Positions 55,026-64,000 of a stretch of 64,000 nucleotides of DNA are shown here, in pieces (within the stretch, counting starts at the first letter, position 1; each line of letters starts with the position of its first letter). Below the pieces are notes generated by a model that had not been told where the DNA came from, made no database searches, and saw nothing but the letters and a program-made list of their open reading frames with translations. This stretch comes from Metaphire vulgaris. Lineage: Eukaryota; Annelida; Clitellata; Crassiclitellata; Megascolecidae. The stretch covers positions 7,256,229-7,320,228 of the forward strand of contig CM030841.1 in the NCBI GenBank assembly GCA_018105865.1, given 5' to 3'. The translations under genes and the position numbers were made by a program.

Positions 55026-58000
55026 CAGCAGCAGCAGCAACAACAACAACATCATCATCGTAGGTAGGAATGGGCTTGGGGGGCTTAAGTCCCCTTCCCC
55101 AAGCCTGAAGCTAGCCCCCCCCAATGAATTCAAGCCCAAATGGCGTTGCGGCCTCAAAAGGAAGAAAGGGGAGTGAATCTTGGGCTTCCGCGCCCCAAAC
55201 CTAAAATCCTGCCCATGCCTAGCTATTTACCTGAAATCTTGAAGCCTTTTTTATTTATTATTATTTATTATTCATATGAACGAAATGAAAGAATCATCAA
55301 ATCGTGTGGGCTTACTTCACACGCTTATGCCGATGACGTTCAGGTCTACTCCTCGTGTAATCCATCTGACGTCGAACGACTACGGTCCTCTATCACGGAC
55401 TGTATTTCCTCGATCGAACAGTGGACGGATGAAAATCGGTTATCCCTGAATCCAGCAAAGACTGAGTTCCTCTGGTTAAGTACACCTAGAAGGAAACATC
55501 TCATACCACGAAATCCGTTTTCAATTGAAGATGTAGACATTGTTCCTTGTACCGAACTACGTCTTCTAGGCGTTCTTTTGGATGAGTCACTTTCGTTTGT
55601 CAGTCACCTGAACAATGTGACTCGCAACTGTTACTATCAGTTACGCAGGATCCGAGAGATTCGCCGCTACCTGCCATTACCGGACGTGATTAAACTGGTT
55701 CGATCCCTCATTCTATCACGAGTGGATTATTGTAACAGTATCTTACTCGGACTTCCTGTCAGCCAGCTAAACCGTCTTCAGATGGTGCTAAATGTTTCAG
55801 CTCGTCTGATCTTCGGCGCTAGGTGGAATGAGCATGTGACACCGCTATTACGAGACAAACTTCACTGGCTCAGGATTCCGGAGCGTATAGCCTTTAAACG
55901 TTGCTGGTTTACATTTAGGACGTTAAATGATCCTTTCTGCCCCGAGTACTCAACGGCTCTGGTCTGTAAGCCCAAGTCGTCTGATCGGCGCTCGCAGCTT
56001 CGATCAAGCAGTCGTTCTCAATTGGTGGTTCCACCCCGTCTATGACAGCAAAATTTGGGGATCGGTCTGTTTCGAGGGGCAACCCTTTGCTTTGGAACTC
56101 ACTGCCGGCGGACGTGACTAGGGTGACATCTTCTGAACTGTTCACTAGGAACCTTAAAACACATTTATTTAACATCTCCTATTAGGGACACTTGTACAGC
56201 GCTCTTGACTTTAGCCTTCGCTATGCGTATTGCGCTATATGAAATTGAATTAATTATTAATAATAATAATAACGAAGGTGTCCCGAAACGCTAATCGTAA
56301 TAGACGTGGCATATCTCCTTTTTCAGATGTTGCCAACTTAATCATATTATTGTTTTTACTTAGGCTCATAAAATGTCCGTGAAAATCCAAGAGATTGATT
56401 TTACCAACTTGAGCCCCGCAACGATTGGACAGGTATGAAATTAATTTTGGATTATCTATTCAGCTCACGCAATGCGATCAATTTGTCGACTCATCTGACA
56501 TGTTTTGGTTAATTGAATAAGTAAACTGTATCCATTACTTGGAAAGAAACGTTGCCTCTCACTGTTCAGTGAGAATCGTTCGGAATATCTGCATTTACAT
56601 TTACACGAACGTCAGGTGAAATAGTTATCTCAGAAACTCTAAAATCAGTTTGATTGTTTTATTCGATCACATTGACAATGCAAAGAATGGCCAATGGGCA
56701 GTTGGTGTTACCGGCTCACAACAGGCAAAGCCGGGTTCAACCACACAATGTGCACACATCCCCTATTTAATCAATACTCAAAATCTCTGAAGACGAATTA
56801 GAGGCGAATTAAAGGCATAGCCGGGTTCAAAACCAAGACATCCGCTCGCTAATAAATACACAAAAGCGTCATCTCTGAAGACGAATTAGATCCTTAATGC
56901 ATGAGAAAGTGAATTGCGATGATTAAGATTCACTTTGGTTCACTTTTAATACACGTGTCTTCAAATTTACCACGCATTAGTCAACGTCACGAAGAGAAAA
57001 TGCATGATCATTTTCGCAAAACCATAGATGGATTTGAAATGATGGTTCTGTTAATAATAAAAATAATTTTTAGTTATTAGTTAAGTTCATATTATTATTA
57101 TTATCTTATTGTCTTTATGATGTCTTGATGTCATTGATGTCATTGAACTTGAACTTAATTTGATGTTGTTTGTTGAGAAATAAAGTCTTCTTCTTCTTCT
57201 TCTTTATGTCTTTTGCAGATAATTGTGTTTCTGAACCGATTAAGCGGAGAGCCGATTGGATTCACGATTTTAGGAATCGTTGTCATCGATCGAAACACAA
57301 TTTTAACGGTAAGTAAATGCGATGAAGGCTCGAATACTTCATGATATACGCAGATGCTAAATCGGAAGTAATTGATTCCATTCAGCTCGCATTTTGCAGC
57401 TATTGTCACATTATTTGTGCATCAATAACGGGATTTTGGTTTAAGTTTAGCTTCCACACTTTTCTCAGCGGAGTGAGTTTTTGCATATCTACTTGTACGA
57501 TTATATTGGTTTTGGAAAATTTTATTTTTGACCAAAGAAGTTGCATGCAAGTCAAGTGCCAAATGTTATAACTCATAAGTTTGCAGGTTTCCAAATTCTG
57601 ATTAACTCAGTGATCGATCGTTTGTAAGTAAGCTTCATAGATCTATGTTGCGCTTAATTTAGATGCTATTAAACAACTATGCCCGTTGATAAAATTCTTT
57701 TCCCAATTAGTCGTGACGCGGAACGATAAATGCTGCATGTCCGGAGTAAAATCAAACATGAAAATTATGCTGTCAATGATGTAAAAACGAGTACACATAT
57801 CACAGATCAATTATTGGACAGGTGCTGTACGAGCATGAATTTTGTGAATCATTGCGGTCTAATGTTTTCGAGTTGAGAGAGTTTTAAGCCATGTTTACAA
57901 ACTATGAAGCAGGCCACAGCAAAGGCATAAGTCAAAACGTTATACTATCGCCATACTCCTTTGGTTGACACATTTATTTATGCATCGATATTAATCATAA

Positions 58001-58833
58001 TCGACGAACTGCTGTAGTAATCGGGAGTCGCTGTGCGCTACTCCGATGTCGGCATTTTATTTCTAATTCAATGCTTCATGTTCACCTTTGTCACTCCACT
58101 ATTAGGGAGTGATAGTGGAGGCTTGCGTAGAAGCATCAAGAGCAGTGTTTTTTGCCGGAACGGCGTTCAGAAGCCTTTCATTCAATATTTTATAATTTCA
58201 AGATTGATGCTGATTTTAGAAATGTTCTTGTTTTCAAGCTTCAACCGACTGTATATCAATGTGTAGTACACCGCAGTTTAAAGCACAGCGTGATATAATA
58301 AAAGTGGTGCACAGAGCTCGAATTGCTTAGGGGCTTGGGGGGTTCAGCCCCCTTTAAAATGGCAGACCCTCCCTAGAGAAATGCAAAAATGACAAAAGTG
58401 TAAATTCTTAAAACACCACGCTCGCCATGACCCCCCTTTCATTTTCTCACAATTCGAGCACTGGTGGTGCATAAATAATTAGTATACAGTATATAAAGAA
58501 AATCGAGTCTAAAGAGGCCCGGCTTCCTTTTGTCTACAAAAAAGCAATAACCTAGACTCTAGAGTGTCACTTATCTTGTGTCGTAAAGCAGGAGGCAAAA
58601 GTTCATAACGCGACAACACTAATGCGTAGGGTCTTTGGACAAATAACGATTAGATTACTCAATGTACAGTAGTTTATGTGTCTAACGTGATGATTGATGC
58701 TGTGTAGATTTTAGGGCTTCTGATAACCTACTTCCTCCTGATCATCCAAATGGCTCCACCGGATAAATCTTCGTCTGATCTATACGACAAAATAACACTT
58801 CCCAATACCGCAAAACCTTTCAGCGACACTTAA
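53144..58833 (+). CDS. GRL gene 5: gustatory-receptor-like 7TM protein
   Basis: Predicted 436-residue chemoreceptor-superfamily membrane protein; ligand unknown. Exons are 53144-54169, 56364-56432, 57219-57308 and 58708-58833, all phase 0. Exon 1 (342 codons) starts MIRTMPPLKIFPKQ and retains LRKALLPMTFSMRIFGLYF, FEALRQKHQMLSQM and AYGGIIANQS. The loop between segments 3 and 4 differs strongly from genes 1 to 4 and resembles gene 6. Exon 4 has ITYFLLIIQM and the longest tail (41 codons before TAA). Exon 3 plus about 28 intron bases is almost identical to genes 2 and 3, unlike the rest of the gene, suggesting gene conversion. Intron 1 holds an L2 and simple repeats; intron 3 a hAT MITE. Confidence 0.87.
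54236..54960. repeat. Intron 1 DNA with ggactctagag repeats
   Basis: No gene. From 54640 to 54890 the motif ggactctaga recurs irregularly, each time with gcacgatgg or cacctgtagg nearby, interrupted by an AT tract. These are imperfect dispersed or tandem repeats of unknown origin. Confidence 0.6.
54965..55060. repeat. Compound microsatellite
   Basis: (TTG)n, then (TTA)n, (CAG)n, (CAA)n and (CAT)n in succession. Confidence 0.92.
55285..56275 (+). mobile_element. L2-type LINE, 5'-truncated
   Basis: A single frame from RIIKSCGLTSHAYADDVQVY (catalytic ADD), through NRLSLNPAKTEFLWLSTP, LVRSLILSRVDYCNSILLGL and RWNEHVTPLLRDKLHWLRIP to a stop at 56045 caused by a frameshift; the last residues continue in another frame. 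3' UTR with GCGCTATATGA and (AAT)n tail. In intron 1 of GRL gene 5. Confidence 0.9.
56364..56432 (+). CDS. GRL gene 5 exon 2
   Basis: 69 bases, acceptor ttacttag, donor gtatga; encodes AHKMSVKIQEIDFTN and on to ATIGQ. Confidence 0.8.
56433..57029. other. GRL gene 5 intron 2
   Basis: No gene. A short segment, ctctgaagacgaattaga, occurs twice (about 56786 and 56872), showing a local duplication. Confidence 0.5.
57030..57205 (+). mobile_element. Possible retroelement 3' end in GRL gene 5 intron 2
   Basis: Not present before exon 3 of genes 1 to 4. It ends gagaaataaag followed by (TCT)n, a layout typical of retroposed 3' ends. No coding part, so assignment is weak. Confidence 0.45.
57219..57308 (+). 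CDS. GRL gene 5 exon 3
   Basis: 90 bases, acceptor tcttttgcag, donor gtaagt; same protein as gene 2 exon 3. A (TTC)n tract from a retroelement-like tail lies immediately upstream and may serve as its polypyrimidine tract. Confidence 0.8.
58312..58463. mobile_element. 152-bp hAT MITE
   Basis: Exact 8-base target duplication GTGGTGCA (58304-58311 and 58464-58471). Ends CAGAGCTCGAATTG and, inverted, CAGTGCTCGAATTG. In intron 3 of GRL gene 5. Confidence 0.9.
58708..58833 (+). CDS. GRL gene 5 exon 4 (TM7)
   Basis: Acceptor ctgtgtag with tctaacg upstream; encodes ILGLLITYFLLIIQMAPPDK and a 22-residue tail ending FSDT, TAA. Confidence 0.82.
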   Translation: MLGLLITYFLLIIQMAPPDKSSSDLYDKITLPNTAKPFSDT

Positions 58834-60521
58834 TTGAGAAGATTAACGCGCAAAGAGATAGAATGAGAATAACAACATTATTAACTATGCAGTCCCTACT
58901 CCCTAGCTGTGCATATTTTGCTTAATTTAATTCTAAAACCTAATTTGAACATTATATACGTTAATTTTGTATGAACTTGCATCGTGTATAAAATTTGGTT
59001 ATCATTAAATAAAATTTTGATTTGCAATGTTTGGATAGAAATATAAAGAATAGGGCCTATTACAAGTTTCAGCTATCACATAAAATGCACTTTAGAAATA
59101 CACTGCAGTAAATGCTGAGTTAAGAAATTAGTAGGTATATTGGTATGAACTCTAAAATCAAGTGCACTCACTTTGGAGAATTATTCGCAATGAGTCGTAA
59201 ATAATCCGAAACCTTATTACCCTAGCATTTCAGTGTATTGACAAGTCATTAACTATCTGAAATTAATACTAACCTTTATGGTAACAGGAAAAGATCTGTA
59301 AGTGTATTGACAAGTCATTAACTATCTGAAATTCATCACTAACCTTTAGGGTAACAGGAAAAGATCTGTAAGTGTATTGACAAGTCATTAACTATCTGAA
59401 ATTCATACTAACCTTTAGGATAACAGGAAAAGATCTGTAAGTAGACTTTCAATGAACATTGTGGTCGGTTATGGGCTGAAAAGTGAAGAATTTCATTTCT
59501 CATTATCTACAATACGATTTAGGCACAGACCAATGAAACCCGTAAACGAGCTAAAGAAAATCTCCTCAGCGCTTCAAACCTTCATGTGCGTGTGTTTGTT
59601 CTCTCGTTTTATCCAATTATCCTTTCTGCGTTCCCTTTTACTCTTCTTCCTCCCTCCCCTCAATATTCCACTCCCTCTTCTCCGTTTTTGTGCTCATATC
59701 TTACCATGCCAAACAAACCACCCACCAATTCTCTGTCCTTTTCCCTTCAACGCCCCTTTCTCATCCTCCTTCTTTATGCTTTCCTCCACCCACTTCTCCC
59801 TCATTCCTCTAACTCTCTTCCCACCATCCTCCTTCCTATTCCGGTGCTCTCTCCATCCCTTCCTACTCCCCACCACATTTCAGCCTTCCTAGTCTTGAAG
59901 TGCTAAAAATTTCCAGTGTTCCCTGTCTTTGCAATGGTCATGAACAAGTCGTAAAAGCAAACGTTTAAACATGTTAGAATATATTTAAATGAGCCTGTCT
60001 TTTTCCATAGCCAACTAAGTTTATATGTGGCGTTATCAAGGAAGAAAACCTGGCAGTTAGCAAACTGCTCTTCAAGACACATTCCGGTCAAAGACAAGTT
60101 ATTGGACAAAATGCATGAAATGTTATATTTTGAAAAACATTTGGTTACATGAAATCGGGTAGGAAAATCAGCTTATTTCCGTATCATTTTTAACGGGAAA
60201 CAGCTAATTAATGAATATTAAAACATAAGCATAATTCACACTACCCAAAAATAATGCGGTTAAAGCCTGAATCCCATCACAAATAATGCTTTATAACGTA
60301 ACTCAATTTAACTAGACATGAATTATTTTGCAACACACGGACCTAATCCATAATATAAAAATTTGAAAATTTAAGTAATCAAAAACCCCAAGCACAGTAT
60401 CAGCAATGCACAAGTTACAGCAATTCAAATGAATCGAATTTGAAAGCTGGCACACAAGTGTCTCTGCCTCCGCAATTTGAAAAAAATCACTGAGTCTCCA
60501 AGCTCATTAATGCAGCTAGAG
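58834..60521. other. Intergenic DNA after GRL gene 5
   Basis: Apart from a small tandem repeat (59233-59440) and a pyrimidine-rich tract (59600-59880) I see no gene. The long frames at 59452-59906 reflect the CT-rich composition. Confidence 0.5.
59233..59440. repeat. Tandem repeat, 3 units of about 69 bp
   Basis: Units start with gtgtattgacaagtcattaa at 59233, 59302 and 59372 and end ggaaaagatctgtaa; they differ by a few bases. Confidence 0.92.
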
Positions 60522-60833
60522 CATTGGTTCTCAAACTGAGGCCCGTTGTCCCATAGGGAACCGTAAAGGAATACCTTCACAAGATATCTCACCAACACCT
60601 CAGTCTCAGAACACGAAACATAGTGGTGGTTCTAAGAGTGCTGATTCCATTTGAATACAAATTTGATTACTAAGATTTGTGATTTTCTGATTAAATAATT
60701 GATTGAAAAAACAAGTAACCTATTTGTTAACTGCAATTAATTGAAAACTCAAATTTTATAAGGTTCACGAGTCATCATAAAAATTTCTAAGGGACCACCA
60801 CTCAAAACATCCTAAGAAGTTTGAGAACCGCTG
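60522..60833. mobile_element. 312-bp hAT MITE
   Basis: Exact 8-base target duplication AGCTAGAG (60514-60521 and 60834-60841). Ends CATTGGTTCTCAAACT and, inverted, CAGCGGTTCTCAAACT, a classic hAT end type. Confidence 0.9.
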
Positions 60834-61029
60834 AGCTAGAGTCATTCAAATTATTGCTGAGAAGGAAGCATTTCGCCTTTCCAAAAGTTCGACGTTTGGT
60901 GTTCTGAGGCTGAGGTGTTGGCGAGATATCTTGTATAGATAGATAGGAAAAAGTATTCTATAATTTACGGTCCTCCCATAAGCTACAATGTGTTGAAAAA
61001 CATTACTCAAGATTTAATTTTGTATCTTA

Positions 61030-61113
61030 TGGGAAACACAAAAATAAATTTCTCGTATGCCGCATAATTTTATTTCCCTGATTTAAAAATTATGGAGGAA
61101 ATGGTATACGACA
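61030..61113. mobile_element. Right-end relic of the CCGG-type palindromic element
   Basis: aaataaatt ... cgtatgccgcataatttta ... tatacgaca matches the right terminus of the element ending at 43396. The left end is not found; a solitary, decayed second copy. Confidence 0.7.
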
Positions 61114-61634
61114 CATTGACAATTTAGTCTCTTTATTAGCCTGTTAGTTGCATTTCTTGAAAATTATACAACCAAAAACAGAAAGCTCTGTCAGGTCAAC
61201 ATTGTAACGACCTTCTTTCTTATCTTGAACTCGCACAGTACGTGGTATTCATGTCTCTAAAAATTGACTGAACAATATAGTTTCGTTCAGATCTGGTTGC
61301 GACAATTTTCCATCTATTGCTTTCAGCGTTGCAATAATAAATAGTGAACCAAAATTCCATATTGTTTATTAAGAATCCGTAAGAAAAGTATTCACTACAG
61401 CAATGGCTTCTGTATAATTTTCTTATGCTGTCCATTACTCAGATTTCATTGTAGCTTATGGGCACCTCGCGATTTAAAATTTTGCGTGGTAAACACACAT
61501 TGACAATTTAGTCTCTTCATAGTCTATTAGCACAATTATACAAAAAACAGAACGCTCGGGTAAAAAATTGGAGGATCTGGTTCTGAGTGATTCAAGGCCC
61601 ATAAGGCTCGGCAGAGCTGTGTGTTATTTCCGTA
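61114..61634. other. Intergenic DNA, nothing recognised
   Basis: AT-rich. The phrase acattgacaatttagtctctt occurs twice (about 61114 and 61497), each with acaaaaaacagaa-like DNA after it, so a segment of about 100 bases appears duplicated. Confidence 0.5.
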
Positions 61635-61890
61635 TCTACTTACATTAACATCATTACTGAGGTGGCTATGAGAAGAGCATTGGAAAGATACAACAATGAT
61701 TTAAAAATTGGAGGCAAGAGGATCAACAACTTAGAATAGACAGATGACATTGTGCTAATTGTTACCGCATCAGATGATATACAAGAGTTACTAGATAGAA
61801 TAAAACGAGCAGAACCCGAATATAAGTTAAAGTTAAATGCCTAAAAAACCAAAGATATATTGTATTCAACTCAAAATGGCGCGCCCTCGA
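61635..61890 (+). mobile_element. RTE-type LINE fragment (RT palm)
   Basis: Reads TEVAMRRALERYNNDLKIGG, then KRINNLE, a stop where Tyr-Ala is expected, TDDIVLIV and IQELLDRIKRAE, the region around the catalytic ADD of RTE reverse transcriptase. Decayed; the catalytic motif is broken. Confidence 0.75.
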
Positions 61891-62258
61891 CTCTAAATTT
61901 CTGCAGTAAATCTGGAGCGCTGGTTAAACCACATGTAGTTGCTTAAACGATCGAGTTGCGAAAAGAGAAGGTACAAAGAGATTAGTAGAACTGAGAGGCT
62001 TTTAGTACAAGCGTGTTGATAAAAATTAAATCGTAATTAAAGAAATATCGCACATTTTATTTTAACAATTTTCCATTTGGCAACGATTAAACGATTTTGT
62101 CGAAGGTATATTGGATCAAAAATCAAAATCTAAATCTTTCTGTTTTTGATTGTCTATCTGTCATAGTCCGAATTGGAAAATCGGATTGTTATTTTGAATT
62201 TGAAAAGTATGGTTTACAATTCTACTTCGAAGCGATCATCAACTGACGCCAACTGCAT

Positions 62259-62511
62259 CAGAGATGCCCATGAGTTGGGTTAACCCATGAGCTGGGTTGA
62301 GTTGGACTGGGTTGGGTCAGACTTTCCATATTAGTGGTGGGTTTGGTTGGGTCAGAAAGTAAGTCATAATTTAAGAAATTGTAATTGATTACGGTGGGTT
62401 AGGTTGGGTTGGGTCTAGTAACTCTACTACCGGCATTGGTTGTGTTGGGTTCGAGTCGGAGATTTGATGGGTTGGATTGAGTTCTAAAAATTGGACCCAT
62501 GCACATCTCTG
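62259..62511. mobile_element. hAT MITE rich in GGGTT
   Basis: Ends CAGAGATGCCCATG and, inverted, CAGAGATGTGCATG; flanks aactgcat and aaatacat match at six of eight bases. The inside consists of degenerate gggttgggt repeats. Confidence 0.7.
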
Positions 62512-63276
62512 AAATACATTACTAGAATAGCTCAACAGAAGTTGTTTAGTAACAGTAGCTAGTGGAGCATGTGGAATCGCTAATATCAAATTACATAACG
62601 AACGTGATCAAATTTTGTTCTGGAAAGAATATTCAAATGCTTACTCGTACCACGACAGAAGTTCACTGCTGCTTAGTTATGAGAGTCCACATTTTTTCAA
62701 CAGTGTTGAATTTATTGAAAATATTGTAGTCGCAAAGTTGAGATATACAGCATCGCGCAGTTTTTCTTTGCACTTTCGTTCAATTTGCGTTAGCCATGCT
62801 AACAATCTCCCGTTAAAATTAATCTATTGGCAAATAGTGCATAGCAGAAGATGATGGTTAAATCAAACACGCTGCTGTCAATGCAAATGGACGAAAACTC
62901 GGGCGAAATAAAAGTCATATTATGGCGCAGTTACATTAAAAATTGTTATTGAATAGTTAAACAAAAATTCGCATTAGCCTTTGGTCCACTTTTGTAAGGA
63001 AATTGATTATGACATTCATCGTATTTAAAATAGACTGCGTGCATATGAAATAATATACGAGGAAAACGTAGTTAAGTTACATTAAGAAATTGCCATTGAA
63101 GGGCGTGCTAATGAGTTCGCTGCGTGTGTTCGCAACATTGAAAGAAGCGGCAGAGACATGATGATTTGAGTTGGTTTAAGGACGAATTAAAATGCACGCT
63201 GTATTTATGTTCTTATGCCTCATTCCATATAAATGCGAAAGAACGTTGTCCGCTTCTTCCAAATACGACGAAGACA
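62512..63276 (+). other. 5' flank of GRL gene 6
   Basis: Related to the gene 5 flank (52190-53140). No TATATAAAG box like that of genes 1 to 4 is visible. Confidence 0.55.
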
Positions 63277-64000
63277 ATGCCTCCTCTGAAGATATTTCCC
63301 AAACAAATGGAGAGTAAAGAGGATGGACAGACTGACCGAGATGAAAAGGAATATTCAGAGAAAGAGTCATCGCTGAGAAAGGCATTTCTGCCGATGACTT
63401 TCATTATGAGACTTTTCGGATTCTATTTCGTCAAAACAGACGGTGAAGTCAGGAAAGAATATTATTCTCGCATTTACAGCTTCGTTGTCGTGATTGTATT
63501 GTGGTTCAATGGCGTCAGAATATTCACACTTTTTACTCCTGATGCCAAGATAGTGGATGTACTCTTCTTTAAAGGCCAAATAATATTACTCGAGGTTATG
63601 ACGGCCTTCGTTGGTTCCTCCTGCTACAGAATCAGCGCAAGCGGAAGGTTAGAAACGGTTTTTAAGAGCTTTGGCAAAGAGCTGAATTGTCGCCAGTTGA
63701 AGAAGATTAGAGTTAAAGTGATGGTCTGTGCCTCGGTTGCCTGGTTTTACTTACTGGCCAATGCTGCTATAAATATTTATAGCGCATATTTTAGCAAGCT
63801 CTCATATACCGTCATGTGGATGACGCCTTTTACTACATGGATTCTCATCACCAACAAATACCTGCTAGTTATATTAAAGACCGTGTTTCTTGTTTTTCAA
63901 ATGTACGTGGTTGCTGCAGCTCAAATTCCTTTGATTTGGAACTTTCTGATCGCTTCTATTTTCGGTGAAGAGTTTAACCAATGCGCCAGAAAGCTCCGCG
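63277..64000 (+). CDS. GRL gene 6: gustatory-receptor-like protein, partial
   Basis: First exon of a sixth family member, open from 63277 to the window end (241 codons). It reads MPPLKIFPKQMESKEDGQTD, then LRKAFLPMTFIMRLFGFYF, YYSRIYSFVVVIVLWFN, SSCYRISASGRLETVFKSFG, KELNCRQLKKIRVKV and WNFLIASIFGEEFNQCARK. The upstream ATG used as the first start in genes 1 to 5 is ACG here, so translation should begin at the second, universally conserved Met. The loop between segments 3 and 4 resembles gene 5, marking 5 and 6 as sisters. The remaining exons should lie beyond the window. Confidence 0.85.
   Translation, partial: MPPLKIFPKQMESKEDGQTDRDEKEYSEKESSLRKAFLPMTFIMRLFGFYFVKTDGEVRKEYYSRIYSFVVVIVLWFNGVRIFTLFTPDAKIVDVLFFKGQIILLEVMTAFVGSSCYRISASGRLETVFKSFGKELNCRQLKKIRVKVMVCASVAWFYLLANAAINIYSAYFSKLSYTVMWMTPFTTWILITNKYLLVILKTVFLVFQMYVVAAAQIPLIWNFLIASIFGEEFNQCARKLR

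Noticed and set aside
59452..59906. Two overlapping open frames of 146 and 106 codons
   Set aside because: The region is a pyrimidine-rich tract; the frames are Pro/Ser/Leu-rich by composition and match nothing recognised.
62259..62511. Interstitial telomere-like GGGTT repeats
   Set aside because: The repeats are degenerate, not TTAGGG, and lie within paired inverted ends with near target duplications, so they are part of a hAT MITE.

Overview
The window is AT-rich animal nuclear DNA from an invertebrate. Its genes carry spliceosomal introns with GT/AG borders and sit in a sea of non-LTR retrotransposons (L2, CR1 and RTE types), tRNA- and 5S-derived SINEs, many hAT-type DNA transposons and simple repeats. 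No prokaryotic feature is visible. I cannot name the species. The repeat repertoire, frequent taggcct strings and the gene family suggest a marine invertebrate, and an echinoderm is my best guess, which is inference only.

The host genes form one tandem family on the plus strand: six genes, the last cut by the window end. Each has one long first exon (about 343 codons, six hydrophobic segments) followed by three tiny phase-0 exons of 23, 30 and 32 to 42 codons. The last exon carries ITYFLLIIQM, which fits the TYhhhhhQF signature in TM7 of the insect gustatory/odorant receptor superfamily, and the phase-0 C-terminal introns fit the same superfamily. I call them gustatory-receptor-like (GRL) seven-transmembrane proteins. 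Starts are at 2576 (gene 1, frameshifted), 15455 (gene 2), 27428 (gene 3), 44113 (gene 4), 53144 (gene 5) and 63277 (gene 6, partial). Genes 1 to 3 are close paralogues, with 2 and 3 the most recent pair; gene 4 is intermediate; genes 5 and 6 form a diverged pair. Two orphan copies of the last exon (21295 and 23108) show that further family members once lay between genes 2 and 3.

Layout: 1-1500 L2 and RTE debris; 1500-7252 gene 1 with a hAT in intron 1 and an L2 in intron 3; 7253-13960 intergenic repeats (RTE, L2, a GC-rich minisatellite island); 13960-19691 gene 2; 19692-26200 nested hATs, a 5S-derived SINE, orphan exons and LINEs; 26200-35279 gene 3, whose first intron holds a hAT nested in an L2 and carrying a CR1; 35280-43460 LINE debris and a 5.15-kb palindromic DNA transposon with CCGG target duplications; 43460-48049 gene 4; 48050-53140 intergenic with a tRNA-like SINE and hAT elements; 53144-58833 gene 5; 58834-63276 intergenic repeats; then gene 6.

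The paralogous flanks act as empty sites, so many insertions can be defined to the base. Observations most worth following: the GRL array with a mosaic of hypervariable and homogenised tracts; a 3' hairpin shared by CR1 LINEs and a tRNA-like SINE with compensatory base changes; the CCGG-flanked palindromic transposon with inverted subterminal arrays; and retroelement insertions landing on the branch site (gene 2) or polypyrimidine tract (gene 5) of receptor exons.
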